Notes: generated by a model not told the origin, from the letters alone. A stretch of DNA of 64,000 nt from Bordetella genomosp. 12 (GCF_002261355.1 NZ_NEVU01000003.1:558001-622000); one strand, 5' to 3'; positions 1 to 8,860 are shown, counted from the first letter of the stretch. Translations and numbers: made by a program.

Positions 1-1979
1 ATGGCGTCCTTGATCCCCATGAACAGGTGCTGGAAGGCCGCCCCGGCGATCGCCTGGGCCGAATCCTGCGCGCTCTTGCGATCGGCGAAGTCCTTGAGCG
101 TAGTGAACACCAGCGCCGCGTTCAGGCCGTTGCCGTTGAACGAGAACCCCTGCACGGCCACGATGTTCTGCGTGGTGGGCAATCCCTTGAAGTAATGCTC
201 CACCTGCTCGATGACTTCGATAGTGCGGTTGGCCGATGCGCCCGCCGGCAGCTCGATGTTGCTGATCACATAGCCCTGGTCCTCTTCCGGCAGGAACGCC
301 GAAGGCAAGCGCATATACAGCCAGCCCAGCACGACCACGAGCACGGCGAAGATCAGCATCATGCGCCCGCCCTTGTGCAGCACGCGCGAGATCCAGTCCT
401 GGTAATGGTGCGTGGTCGATTCGAACTTGCGATTGAACCATCCGAAAAAGCCCTTCTTCTCGTCATGATGGCCCTTGGGGATGGGCTTGAGCAGCGTCGA
501 GCACAACGCCGGCGTGAAGCTCAGCGCCAGGAAGGCCGAGAAGAAGATGGACACCGCCATGGCCACGGCAAACTGGCGATAGATCACGCCGACCGAGCCG
601 CTCATGAAGGCCAGCGGCAGGAACACCGCCACCAGCACCAGCGTGATGCCGACGATGGCGCCGGTGATCTGCGGCATGGCCTTGGCCGTGGCTTCCTTGG
701 GCGGCAGGCCCTCGGTGGCCATGATGCGCTCGACGTTCTCGACCACCACGATGGCGTCATCGACCAGAATGCCGATGGCCAGCACCATGGCGAACATGGT
801 GAGCACGTTGATGGACAGCCCCAGCGCCAGCATCACCGCAAACGCGCCCATCATCGCCACCGGCACCACCAGCGCCGGAATCAGCGTGTAGCGCACGTTC
901 TGCAAGAACAGGAACATCACGAGAAACACCAGCACCATGGCTTCGATCAGGGTGTGGATCACTTTCTCGATGGACACCTTCACGTAGGGCGCGGTGTCAT
1001 ACGGGATTTCGTACTTGATGTTGTCCGGGAAGTACTTCGACAGCGAAGCCATTTCCTTGCGGATGCCTTCGGCCGTCTCCAGCGCGTTGGCGTCCGGCGA
1101 GAGCACGACGGCAAAGGCCGCCGTAGGCTGGCCGTTCAGGCGCGCACCGAACTGGTAGTTGTCGGCGCCGACCTCGATGCGCGCGACGTCGCGCAGCATG
1201 ACCCGCGAGCCATCCGTATTGGCGCGCAGCACGATCTTGCCAAACCCTTCCACCGTGCTCAGCTGGCCGTTGGCCGTGACCGTGGCCGTGACCCGCACGT
1301 CCTTGGGGTTGGGCGGCGCGCCGATCGAGCCGCCCGAGATCAGAACGTTCTGCGCGGAGATGGCCTGATTGACCTCCTGCATGCTCATGTTGAAGCCGAC
1401 CAGCTTCTGCGGGTCGATCCAGATGCGCATGGCGCGCGGCGCGGCGAAGAGCTGGAACTGGCCCACGCCCGGCACCCGGGAAATCGGGTTCTTGATGTTA
1501 CGCGTGATGTAGTCGGCCAGAGCGGCCTGATCCAGCGTGCCATCGGTGGACGACAGCGTCACGAACAGCAGGAAGCCGGCGCTGGTCTGCTCATATTGCA
1601 GGCCTTGCTGCGTCACCGCCGACGGCAGTTGTGCCGTGACGTTGGAAATCCGGTTCTGCACGTCGACCTGGGCCAGATCCGGATCGGTCCCCGGACGGAA
1701 CGTCGCGGTGATCTGCGACTGACCATTCGAATCGCTGACGGACTCGTAATACAGCAGGCCTTTGGCGCCGTTGAGCTCGTCCTCGATGATACTGGTCACC
1801 GTTTCGGCCACTTCCTGGGCCGAAGCGCCAGGATAGGTCGCGGTGATGGAAATGGCCGGCGGCGCTACGTCGGGATACTGCGAGACGGGCATATTGGGGA
1901 TAGCCAATATGCCTGCCATGAGAATGAATAGCGCAACAACCCAGGCGAAGATGGGTCTATCAATAAAAAATTGCGGCAT
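1..1979 (-). CDS. acrB: RND multidrug efflux transporter, inner-membrane subunit (partial)
   Basis: This is the inner-membrane proton/drug antiporter of a tripartite HAE1/AcrB-type RND pump. About 659 codons from the N-terminus are present and the C-terminal third lies outside the window. The start (MPQFFIDRPIF) is typical of the family, with the first transmembrane helix directly after it. A later helix carries the paired aspartates of the proton relay (GILVDDAIVVVENVERI). The large periplasmic porter loop separates helices 1 and 2. It starts 60 bp after the membrane fusion gene and is surely co-transcribed with it. Family assignment is secure. The substrate range and the identity of the outer-membrane partner cannot be read here. 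Confidence 0.95.
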   Translation of the reverse strand, partial: MPQFFIDRPIFAWVVALFILMAGILAIPNMPVSQYPDVAPPAISITATYPGASAQEVAETVTSIIEDELNGAKGLLYYESVSDSNGQSQITATFRPGTDPDLAQVDVQNRISNVTAQLPSAVTQQGLQYEQTSAGFLLFVTLSSTDGTLDQAALADYITRNIKNPISRVPGVGQFQLFAAPRAMRIWIDPQKLVGFNMSMQEVNQAISAQNVLISGGSIGAPPNPKDVRVTATVTANGQLSTVEGFGKIVLRANTDGSRVMLRDVARIEVGADNYQFGARLNGQPTAAFAVVLSPDANALETAEGIRKEMASLSKYFPDNIKYEIPYDTAPYVKVSIEKVIHTLIEAMVLVFLVMFLFLQNVRYTLIPALVVPVAMMGAFAVMLALGLSINVLTMFAMVLAIGILVDDAIVVVENVERIMATEGLPPKEATAKAMPQITGAIVGITLVLVAVFLPLAFMSGSVGVIYRQFAVAMAVSIFFSAFLALSFTPALCSTLLKPIPKGHHDEKKGFFGWFNRKFESTTHHYQDWISRVLHKGGRMMLIFAVLVVVLGWLYMRLPSAFLPEEDQGYVISNIELPAGASANRTIEVIEQVEHYFKGLPTTQNIVAVQGFSFNGNGLNAALVFTTLKDFADRKSAQDSAQAIAGAAFQHLFMGIKDA

Positions 1980-2039
1980 GTGGGCTGACTCTGAAAGCGA
2001 TGCTCACGAACGAGGAACGCGGCTTGCGCCGCGCGCCGC

Positions 2040-3260
2040 TTAGGAGTTGGGTTCCTTTTTGGCCGGCGCCTGCCCGTCTGCGGGCTTGGCGCCAGGCTGA
2101 CCGGCTGCGCCGGCCTGGCCCTTGCCATTGGGGTTCCAGGGCGATGTCTGCACGGGCGCGCCCGGGCGGATTTTCTGGAACCCTTCGACGACCACAACGT
2201 CACCGGCCGACAGGCCGCTGCTGATGATCCACTGGTTGTTCAAGGACGAACTGGTGCTGACGGCCACCTGCTGAACCTTGCCGTCCTTGACCACCATCAG
2301 GCTTTGCAAGCCATCCGCCGTACGCTGCAATGCCTGTTGCGGCACGAGCAGCGCCTTGTCGTCCACGCCCTCGTCGAGCCGGACGCGCACATACATGCCC
2401 GGCAGCAGCACCTGATCGGGGTTGGCGACTTCGGCCCGCAGATTGACGTTGCCGGTCGACGGATCCACGGTGATGCCGGTAAACAGCAACTTGCCGGGCG
2501 ATTTGTAGACCGAACCATTCTCAAGAATGATGGACACCCGTGCGGCGTCGGGGCCCAGCTTCTGCAGCTGACCCGAGGCGAAGGCCTCGCGCAGGCGCGC
2601 CAGCTCCGAGGTGGACTGCGTGAAATCCACGTACACCGGATCGAGCTGCTGCACCACGGCCATTTGCGTGGCCGAGGTCGATTCGACCAGCGCGCCTTCG
2701 GTGACCAAGGGCTTGCCAATGCGGCCGGTGATGGGCGAGGTCACATCCGTGTAGCCAAGATTGATCTTGGCCGACGTCTGCGCCGCGCGGGCCGCCGCCA
2801 CGGCGGCATCGGCCTGACGGAAGCTGGCGACAGCGTTGTCGTACTCCTGCTTGCTCACGGCATTGGCCTTGACCAAGGGCGCATAACGATCGGCCAACAG
2901 CTTGGCGCTGTACAGATCCGCCTGCGCCTGCTTGAGCTGCGCAGTGGCCTGGTCATAGGACGCCTGATAGGAGGCGGGATCGATCTTGAACAGAACCTGG
3001 TTTTCTTTGACGTCGCCGCCCTGCTCGAACAGGATTTTCTGCACGATGCCCGTCACACGGGCGCGAATCTGTGCATCGCGCACCGCATCGACACGGCCCG
3101 GCAAATCGGACACGATCGACGCCTTCTGGGGCTGCACCGTCACGACCGCAACCTGCGGCAAACTCTGGCTTTGTTGCGGCTTCTCGCCGCAACCGGCCAA
3201 CATCCAGCCAAGTGCTACAACGATGCCCAGACCCGAGACACGCTGAGGTGAAAAACGCAT
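2040..3260 (-). CDS. acrA: RND efflux periplasmic adaptor (membrane fusion) lipoprotein
   Basis: This adaptor links the RND pump to an outer-membrane channel. The 406-residue protein begins with a lipoprotein signal peptide ending in a lipobox (LAGC, Cys24), so it should be anchored to the inner membrane. It then shows the HlyD/AcrA order: a biotinyl-lipoyl-like segment (near VQPQKASIVSDLPGRV), an alpha-helical hairpin rich in Ala and Gln, the second lipoyl half (LGYTDVTSPITGRIGKP) and a beta-barrel. The C-terminal tail is Gly/Ala/Pro/Lys-rich. The start was placed at 3260 rather than 3293 because a GAGGG ribosome site lies just before it and the lipobox spacing then fits. It is the first gene of the pump operon. 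Confidence 0.93.
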   Translation of the reverse strand: MRFSPQRVSGLGIVVALGWMLAGCGEKPQQSQSLPQVAVVTVQPQKASIVSDLPGRVDAVRDAQIRARVTGIVQKILFEQGGDVKENQVLFKIDPASYQASYDQATAQLKQAQADLYSAKLLADRYAPLVKANAVSKQEYDNAVASFRQADAAVAAARAAQTSAKINLGYTDVTSPITGRIGKPLVTEGALVESTSATQMAVVQQLDPVYVDFTQSTSELARLREAFASGQLQKLGPDAARVSIILENGSVYKSPGKLLFTGITVDPSTGNVNLRAEVANPDQVLLPGMYVRVRLDEGVDDKALLVPQQALQRTADGLQSLMVVKDGKVQQVAVSTSSSLNNQWIISSGLSAGDVVVVEGFQKIRPGAPVQTSPWNPNGKGQAGAAGQPGAKPADGQAPAKKEPNS

Positions 3261-3331
3261 GGATCCCTCACGGAGTGAAAACACGTCCCCCACACTGGCG
3301 CGCTTGCGCGATTGTTTTGTTGATACGGAGG

Positions 3332-3380
3332 GGGTCGCGGACCCACGTAATGTAGCCTACTTTTTGAGGGCAAACCCTCA
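3332..3380. repeat. Two inverted repeats upstream of the efflux operon
   Basis: Two perfect short inverted repeats lie in the 190-bp gap before the adaptor gene. One is GGGTC-GCG-GACCC (3332-3344). The other is TGAGGG-CAAA-CCCTCA (3365-3380). Neither is followed by a T-run in the minus direction, so they do not look like a terminator of the upstream regulator gene. They sit where an operator for the pump would be expected. An operator role is inference only. Confidence 0.35.
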
Positions 3381-3450
3381 TTTTCTGCGGAAAATGGTGG
3401 GCAAAATGCTGGCTTGCGCGCGCGGCGCCGCCGACGGGCCAGCCCGGCCC

Positions 3451-3822
3451 TCAGCAGGGCTGAACCTGCAATTGCCCGAGAAAGACATATCCCATGCCGT
3501 GCACCGTATGCAGGGGCAACTCGGCGCCCGCTTCGCTGACTTTTTTGCGCAAGCGGCTGATGGCCACATTGAGCGTGCGCAAGTTGGATCCGGGCAGGAT
3601 CTTGCTCAGCACCACGCGTGACAACTCCCGGCCAGGCGACTCGGCGATCGCCTGAAAGCAGACGCGCTCCAGAGAGGTGAGACTGATGCGTATCCCCCGG
3701 GGCGTGCCCAAGACCCAACCGCGATACAGCAGATACCAGGTCTCGCCAGAGTCGGCCGGTATTACCTTGGAAGAGAACGAGACCTCGGTCGACGGGCCGG
3801 AAGCAGGGAAATGGTGGGCCAT
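3451..3822 (-). CDS. Stand-alone OmpR/PhoB-type winged-helix DNA-binding protein
   Basis: The 123-residue product is almost entirely a Trans_reg_C (OmpR/PhoB) effector domain. It has an N-terminal beta-sheet (WYLLYRGWVLGTP), the L-T-x-x-E helix start, a recognition helix region (TLNVAISRLRKKV) and the wing ending in TVHGMGYVFLG. There is no receiver domain and no transmembrane segment, so it cannot be phosphorylated in the usual way. The gene reads toward the efflux pair and ends 190 bp before it, which suggests it may regulate the pump. No clear Shine-Dalgarno precedes the ATG, so the exact start is less sure than the domain. Confidence 0.75.
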   Translation of the reverse strand: MAHHFPASGPSTEVSFSSKVIPADSGETWYLLYRGWVLGTPRGIRISLTSLERVCFQAIAESPGRELSRVVLSKILPGSNLRTLNVAISRLRKKVSEAGAELPLHTVHGMGYVFLGQLQVQPC

Positions 3823-3959
3823 GGCGGTATGAGGAAGGGATGCGGCAGGCGCGACAATCGCGCGACAGCTTGCTCAAAGGCACGTCAGGCTACGGCAGAT
3901 TGCATAACGCTCCGGCTTGCTTGCACATAAACCAGACCTATCTGGCCCGTCTGGCGCCG

Positions 3960-5159
3960 TCAGCGTTCGGGGCGATGGACGTCGTGCGCGACGAAGGCTT
4001 GCTGCTCGCTGGGACGATCCAGCACCCCGGGCTGCGCCAGTGTGCGGCGGATGTCGGTCAGACCGGAGCGCCAGTGCTCGCGCATGGCCTCGGTGCTGAA
4101 CTCGTAATCCTTGGAATGCCGCTCGTAATGCTTGGCCTCGTAAATGAGGTTGACGATATTGACGGCGGGGGTGCAGGCCTCGGCCCGCAGCTCGGCCAGC
4201 TCGGGGCTGTTGCGCTCGGCCTCGGGCAAGCGCTCGAGCAGCGCTTGCAGGCCCCGCCGCAAGCGCAGGACCTGGGCGAAGGTGTCGGTCACGGTCCGGG
4301 TGCGGCTGGAGTACTGGATGTCCTTCTGCCTTTCGGCCACCTCGTCCATCGTCGTGGGCAGCTCGCCCCGCGCGGGCCAGAGATCCACCTGAAAAGCCAG
4401 GGTATCGCGCAAGGGCGAGTCCGACAGCACCTTGGCCAGCGGGGTGTTCGACACCATGCCGCCGTCCCAGTAGTAGCGGCCATCGACCTCGACGGCCGGG
4501 AAACCGGGCGGCAGCGCGCCGGAGGCCATCACATGCTGCGGGCCCAGCTCGCAATCGCGGCTGTCGAAATAATTGAAATTGCCGCTGCGCACATTGACCG
4601 CCCCGAAACTGGCGCGCACGCCGCTGCGATTGAGCAGGTCGAAGTCGACGAAACGGCGCAGGGTGTCGGCCAGGGGCGCGGTGTCGTAAAAGCTGGTCGA
4701 AGCCTGCCCGGCGTTGCGCAGCAGATAGGGCGAGGGGTAGCGCGGCGTGAAAAACCCGGGCTGTCCATGCCAGACGGCGTTGAGCGCGGCCAGATGGCTA
4801 TTGACCTCGGGCGAGCCGAAGCCAAAGGGCAGGCCCTGGAACATCGGCGCCCAGACCTCTCCCCAAGGCAGGCTGGAAAAGCCGGTCGGCCGGCAAATCG
4901 CCTCCCAGAATCCGCGCAGCCTTTCCACACGCTCCTCTTCGGGTGAGCCCGCGATGATGGCGGCATTGATGGAGCCGATGGAGATGCCCGACACCCAGTT
5001 GGGCCGGATGCCAGCCTCGTGCAAGCCTTCGTAGACCCCGGCCTGATAGGCGCCCAGCGCGCCCCCGCCCTGCAACACCAGGGCGACGGTGTCATAGGCG
5101 GACGACGGGCGCCGGGCCTTGCCGCGCGGACCTGCCCCCGCTGGACGCTGTTTCGCCAT
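3960..5159 (-). CDS. Patatin-like phospholipase family protein (with DUF3734-type C-terminus)
   Basis: The 399-residue protein has the patatin serine-aspartate dyad signature. There is a glycine-rich oxyanion loop (QGGGALGAYQAGV, about residues 30-42), the nucleophile elbow GISIG with Ser60, and the DGG motif with Asp232. The roughly 150 residues after the catalytic domain fit the DUF3734 extension seen in many proteobacterial patatins. No signal peptide is seen; the N-terminus is basic and Gly/Pro-rich. It probably hydrolyses acyl esters of phospholipids or related lipids in the cytoplasm or at the inner face of the membrane. It ends the same strand run as the lipoprotein gene upstream, 18 bp away. 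Confidence 0.9.
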   Translation of the reverse strand: MAKQRPAGAGPRGKARRPSSAYDTVALVLQGGGALGAYQAGVYEGLHEAGIRPNWVSGISIGSINAAIIAGSPEEERVERLRGFWEAICRPTGFSSLPWGEVWAPMFQGLPFGFGSPEVNSHLAALNAVWHGQPGFFTPRYPSPYLLRNAGQASTSFYDTAPLADTLRRFVDFDLLNRSGVRASFGAVNVRSGNFNYFDSRDCELGPQHVMASGALPPGFPAVEVDGRYYWDGGMVSNTPLAKVLSDSPLRDTLAFQVDLWPARGELPTTMDEVAERQKDIQYSSRTRTVTDTFAQVLRLRRGLQALLERLPEAERNSPELAELRAEACTPAVNIVNLIYEAKHYERHSKDYEFSTEAMREHWRSGLTDIRRTLAQPGVLDRPSEQQAFVAHDVHRPER

Positions 5160-5177
5160 GGCCGGTCCGCAGCGGCC

Positions 5178-5762
5178 TTAGCGGGTTGCCGGCGCGCGGG
5201 CGCCAGCAACGAAGGGATACTGCTGGAAGATCAGCGCCACGGCGGCGTCGACCCGCTGCTGGCTCTCCGCCCAATTGGGCTCCGAGACCTCGCCGGTCAC
5301 CACCCCCTCCCAGACCAGCTGCTTGCGCCGGCGGTCCACCAGATCCACATTGAGCGTGCCCTGGGTGTATTGATAGACGTCGTCGCCCCAGCCATACCCG
5401 GGCCAACCGCCGTAGAACCCGCCGCGGTAGGCGTAATAAGGCATGGGCGGCGTGGCCGCCGGAATGATCTGCACTTTCTCTTCGAGCTTGGCGCTGAAAT
5501 TGACCTGCAAGTCCGGCTGCGTTTCATCGTAGACATAGCCGCGGCGCTGCATCTCGCCACGCACCGCGCTCTTGAGCCGTTCGGTCAGCAGGCTGCTGTA
5601 GCCTGCCTTGTCCGTGCCGAGTGGGGAGAGAAAGCCGTAGCTGTGATACTGGGCGAAATCGACCTTGTGGTCATAATCACTGCGCACGATGGGTTTGGAC
5701 GCGCAGCCAGCCAGCGCTACCGCCACGCCGACCACGCACAACATCCGGGGTATTGCCTGCAT
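5178..5762 (-). CDS. DUF4136 domain lipoprotein
   Basis: The gene encodes a 194-residue lipoprotein: the signal peptide ends in a lipobox (ALAGC, Cys20). The mature part matches the DUF4136 type, with an early 'YHSYGF' segment, a central Gly/Tyr-rich stretch and a C-terminal beta region (TLNVDLVDRRRKQLVWEG). Function is unknown for the family. Two consecutive ATGs exist (5765 and 5762). The downstream one has the better spacing to GGAG. It precedes the patatin gene by 18 bp on the same strand, so the two are probably co-transcribed, which suggests an envelope-lipid context by inference only. Confidence 0.85.
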   Translation of the reverse strand: MQAIPRMLCVVGVAVALAGCASKPIVRSDYDHKVDFAQYHSYGFLSPLGTDKAGYSSLLTERLKSAVRGEMQRRGYVYDETQPDLQVNFSAKLEEKVQIIPAATPPMPYYAYRGGFYGGWPGYGWGDDVYQYTQGTLNVDLVDRRRKQLVWEGVVTGEVSEPNWAESQQRVDAAVALIFQQYPFVAGARAPATR

Positions 5763-5865
5763 CATATTCTCCGCGTCATACGCAAACTGAGCGGAATCGA
5801 TCTTGCCCGGAATACGAACAACTTGCAATAAACTCCCAGACACTCCTTTTGCCGGAAGTCAACGC

Positions 5866-6669
5866 ATGGCCCCCTCCCCCGACCTGCAACTCGATGGCTC
5901 CCTCTGGCTGCGCAGCGGCGAACAGACCTGGGGCGGCGCCCAGCGCATCGCCTTGCTGGCCCAGATCGGGGCCACCGGGTCCATTGCGGCCGCCGCGCGC
6001 GCGGTCGGGATGAGCTATAAGGGGGCTTGGGACGCCATCGATGCCATGAACAACCTGGCCGGCGTCTGCCTGGTGGAACGCGCCACCGGCGGCAAGGGGG
6101 GCGGCAGCAGCCGGCTGACCGAGCCGGCGCAGACGCTGATCGCCAGATTCAAGCTGCTGCAGGATGAGCATCAGCGCTTCGTGCAGCATTTGGCCAATCA
6201 GGGCCTGGCAGGTGATCTCGATCTCATGAGGCGTTTCATGCTGAAAACCAGTGCACGTAATCGACTGCTGGGCAAGGTGGCCGACGTACGGCCCGGCGCG
6301 GTCAATGACGAAATCCGTATTGCCATTGCCGGCGGCCATATTCTGCGCGCCACGATCACCCGCGAAAGCACCGCCGAACTGGCGCTGCGCCCGGAGCGCG
6401 AGGTGATTGCCCTCATCAAGGCTTCCGCCGTGCTGGTCGGGCTGCCAGGCAGCGGCATGCGGCTGTCCGCCGACAATCAACTGCCCGGCGTGGTCGCCCA
6501 GTTGCGCCCGGGCGCGGTCAATGATGAGGTCATCATCGATCTGGAAGGCGGCGGCACCCTGGTGGCCATCATCACGCACGATAGCGCGCAAAGCCTGGCC
6601 CTGGCCGAAGGCAGCGCGGTGCACGCCATCTTCAGCGCTTCGAACGTCATTCTGGGCGTGATGGACTGA
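5866..6669 (+). CDS. modE: Molybdate-responsive transcriptional regulator ModE
   Basis: ModE binds molybdate and represses the molybdate uptake genes. The 267-residue protein has the LysR-like winged helix of ModE (about residues 22-95, including ATGSIAAAARAVGMSYKGAW). Two tandem MOP domains follow, roughly 127-192 and 199-265, each starting with a similar 'RPGAVNDE' repeat. Length matches E. coli ModE (262). The start at 5866 was chosen because it gives the normal N-terminus and has a GGAAG upstream. It is convergent with modABC, its stop abutting the modC stop with no gap, and a ModE-type operator lies ahead of modA. Confidence 0.95.
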   Translation: MAPSPDLQLDGSLWLRSGEQTWGGAQRIALLAQIGATGSIAAAARAVGMSYKGAWDAIDAMNNLAGVCLVERATGGKGGGSSRLTEPAQTLIARFKLLQDEHQRFVQHLANQGLAGDLDLMRRFMLKTSARNRLLGKVADVRPGAVNDEIRIAIAGGHILRATITRESTAELALRPEREVIALIKASAVLVGLPGSGMRLSADNQLPGVVAQLRPGAVNDEVIIDLEGGGTLVAIITHDSAQSLALAEGSAVHAIFSASNVILGVMD

Positions 6670-7356
6670 TCAACCCGCTGCGGCCGGCCGCAAGTCGCCG
6701 GCGATCCGCCCGTCGCGTACTTCAAACACCACATCGCCCAGCGCATCGATGTCGGCCGGGTCGTGGGTGATGAGGATCATGGGCACCGCCAGGCCATCGA
6801 GCAGATTGCGCAGCTCCTGCCGCATCTTGCCGCGCAGCTGCGCGTCCAGCGCGGAAAACGGCTCGTCCAGCAAGATAAGCTCGGGTTCGGCCGCCAGGGC
6901 GCGCGCCAGTGCCGTGCGCTGCTTCTGGCCGCCCGAAATCTGCCCGGGGTAGCTGTTGACGATCGCGCCCAGTTCGAAAGCATCGATCCAGCGCTGCGCC
7001 TGGGCGGGCACGCTGCGCCGCCGCGGATTGCACCAGCCCGAACGCAGGGCGAAGGCCACGTTCTGCCCCACCGTCAGGTGCGGAAACAGGGCGTAATCCT
7101 GAAACAGATAGGCCACGCGCCGCTGCTGCGTGGGCAGAAAAACCTGGCGCTCGCCGTCGTAGAAGACCCGGCCATTGACCGCGATATGGCCGGAGTCCGG
7201 ACGCAGCAGGCCGGCCACGGCACGCAGCGTCAGGCTTTTGCCCGCGCCGGAAGGCCCGAACAACACCACCCGCCGAGACGCCGTGCGCAAGCGCACGTCC
7301 AGATCGAAGCGCCGGTCGTCCGCCTGCATGATCTTGCGCAACGCGATATCGATCAT
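6670..7356 (-). CDS. modC: Molybdate ABC transporter ATP-binding protein, short form without MOP domain
   Basis: This is the ATPase that powers molybdate import. It has Walker A GPSGAGKS (34-41), Q-loop, signature SGGQKQR (141-147) and Walker B ILLLDEP. At 228 residues it ends just after the nucleotide-binding domain. The family's usual length is about 350, with a C-terminal MOP domain used for regulation, and that domain is absent. The reading frame stops cleanly and directly abuts modE, so this looks like a natural short form rather than a frameshift. It overlaps modB by 4 bp (ATGA), indicating translational coupling. Confidence 0.93.
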   Translation of the reverse strand: MIDIALRKIMQADDRRFDLDVRLRTASRRVVLFGPSGAGKSLTLRAVAGLLRPDSGHIAVNGRVFYDGERQVFLPTQQRRVAYLFQDYALFPHLTVGQNVAFALRSGWCNPRRRSVPAQAQRWIDAFELGAIVNSYPGQISGGQKQRTALARALAAEPELILLDEPFSALDAQLRGKMRQELRNLLDGLAVPMILITHDPADIDALGDVVFEVRDGRIAGDLRPAAAG

Positions 7357-8024
7357 GCCATCCCCTTGCGGCGCGGCACCAGGCGGCTGGCCAGCAGCAA
7401 GGCCGCCACACAGGTCACCGAAGTGATCAGCACCAGCAGATTGGCCGTGCCGTCATCGCCCGCCTGCACGGCCTCGTAAATGGCGATGGACAGCGTCTGG
7501 GTACGGCCGGGCAGATTGCCCGCCACCATCAGCGTGGCGCCGAACTCGCCCAGCGCGCGCGCAAAGGCCAGTAGGACACCGGCCATGATGCCGCGCAGGG
7601 CCAGCGGCAGCGTGACGCGAAAAAATACCGAGGACTCGCGCAGACCCAGCACACGCGCGGCCGACTCCAGTTGCGGGTCGACCTGCTCGAAGGCCGTGCG
7701 CGCGCCCTTGAGCACCAGTGGGAAAGCCACCACCGCCGCGGCGATGACCGCGCCCTGCCAGGTGAACACCAGTTCGATGCCCCAGCCTGCCAGCGTCTGG
7801 CCCAGCACGCCGCGGCGGCCCAGAAGGACCAGCAGGTAATAACCCAGCACGGTAGGCGGCAGCACCATGGGCAGCGTCAGGATCGAATCAATCAGCTCGC
7901 GCGCGGGCGAGCGCCAGCGCGCGAGCCAGAAGCCCATGGCCGTGCCACTCACCGCGCTGATCACCGTCGCCCAACCCGCCACTTTGAGCGACAGCAGCAA
8001 AGGGACCCATACCGGGTCGGTCAT
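7353..8024 (-). CDS. modB: Molybdate ABC transporter permease
   Basis: ModB forms the membrane channel of the molybdate importer. The 223-residue protein has about five hydrophobic helices and the cytoplasmic EAA-type loop that contacts the ATPase (ARALGEFGATLMVAGN, near residues 163-178). 'MVLPPTVLGYYLL' near residue 53 is typical of ModB. It begins 10 bp after modA stops and overlaps modC by 4 bp. The modA-modB-modC order on one strand is the standard operon arrangement. Confidence 0.95.
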   Translation of the reverse strand: MTDPVWVPLLLSLKVAGWATVISAVSGTAMGFWLARWRSPARELIDSILTLPMVLPPTVLGYYLLVLLGRRGVLGQTLAGWGIELVFTWQGAVIAAAVVAFPLVLKGARTAFEQVDPQLESAARVLGLRESSVFFRVTLPLALRGIMAGVLLAFARALGEFGATLMVAGNLPGRTQTLSIAIYEAVQAGDDGTANLLVLITSVTCVAALLLASRLVPRRKGMA

Positions 8025-8034
8025 GCCCTAGCCT

Positions 8035-8790
8035 TTAAGGTTTCTTGAAACCGTAGCGAGCCAGGATGGCCTGCCCCTCGGGCGAACGCGCGTAGTCGAT
8101 GAACGACTTGGCGGCTTCCTGGTTGGCATCGCGCGTCGTGATGGCGATCGGGTAGGTGATCGACTGCGGCGTCGGCACGATCTCGACCACTTTGACCTTG
8201 TCGGGCATGACGGCCGCATCGGTGGCGAACACGAAGCCGGCATCGACCTCGCCCCGGGCCACGTAATCCAGGCTCTGGCGCACATTCTGCGCCGGCACGC
8301 CCTTGGCCGAGACGGCATCCCACAGGCCCTGCTTCTCGAGCGCAGCCTGGGTGTAACGGCCCACCGGCACCGAAGCGGGGTTGCCGTAGGCCACGCGCTT
8401 GACCTTGTCGGTCTTCAGATCCGCCGTGCTCTTGACCGGGGAGTCGCCGGTCGCCGGCACGATCAGGACCAGCGCATTGGCGGCGAAATTGACCCGCGTA
8501 TCGGGCCGCACGGCCTTGCTTTGTTCGGCGCGGTCCATGGCGGTCTGGTCGGCCGAGGCAAACACATCGGTCGGGGCGCCCTGCTCGATCTGGCGCAGCA
8601 GCACGTCCGAGGCCGCGAAATTCATGACGACTTTATTGCCGGGATGCTTGGCCTCATAGGCCTGACCCAGCTCTTTGAAGGCATTGGTCAGGCTGGAGGC
8701 GGCGGAGACGGTCAGGTCGGCGGCCTGCGCGGTGGCCGAGGCAAAGACTGCGGCCAAGGCCGCGAAGATCAACTTATTGCGGATGTGCAT
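8035..8790 (-). CDS. modA: Molybdate-binding periplasmic protein
   Basis: ModA captures molybdate or tungstate in the periplasm. The 251-residue protein has a Sec signal peptide cleaved after residue 23 (ATAQA-AD). The mature part then carries the conserved oxyanion-binding segments: 'SAASSLTNA' near the N-terminus, 'ASDVLLRQIEQGAPTDVFASAD' split across the first lobe, and 'GNPASVPVG' in the hinge region. It is the first gene of modABC. The operator-like sequence at 8830-8853 lies about 40 bp upstream of its start. Confidence 0.95.
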   Translation of the reverse strand: MHIRNKLIFAALAAVFASATAQAADLTVSAASSLTNAFKELGQAYEAKHPGNKVVMNFAASDVLLRQIEQGAPTDVFASADQTAMDRAEQSKAVRPDTRVNFAANALVLIVPATGDSPVKSTADLKTDKVKRVAYGNPASVPVGRYTQAALEKQGLWDAVSAKGVPAQNVRQSLDYVARGEVDAGFVFATDAAVMPDKVKVVEIVPTPQSITYPIAITTRDANQEAAKSFIDYARSPEGQAILARYGFKKP

Positions 8791-8829
8791 GGTCTACCCC
8801 TGGTAGCGGGCGCGACAGCGCCGTGGTTG

Positions 8830-8853
8830 CGAAATATACCCAGCTATATAACG
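8830..8853 (-). promoter_or_regulatory. ModE-binding site (operator) of modABC
   Basis: A 9-6-9 interrupted palindrome lies 40 bp before the modA start. Read on the coding strand it is CGTTATATA, then six bases, then TATATTTCG. The half-sites match at 7 of 9 positions and agree with the known ModE pattern of CG-x-TATATA arms. Together with modE next door this supports molybdate repression of the uptake operon. Confidence 0.8.
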
Positions 8854-8860
8854 AGAGTCA

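Noticed and set aside
27..1931. Plus-strand open frame of 634 codons
   Set aside because: It is antisense to the RND pump gene, and its His/Arg/Asp-rich, repetitive translation is typical of the opposite strand of high-GC coding DNA.
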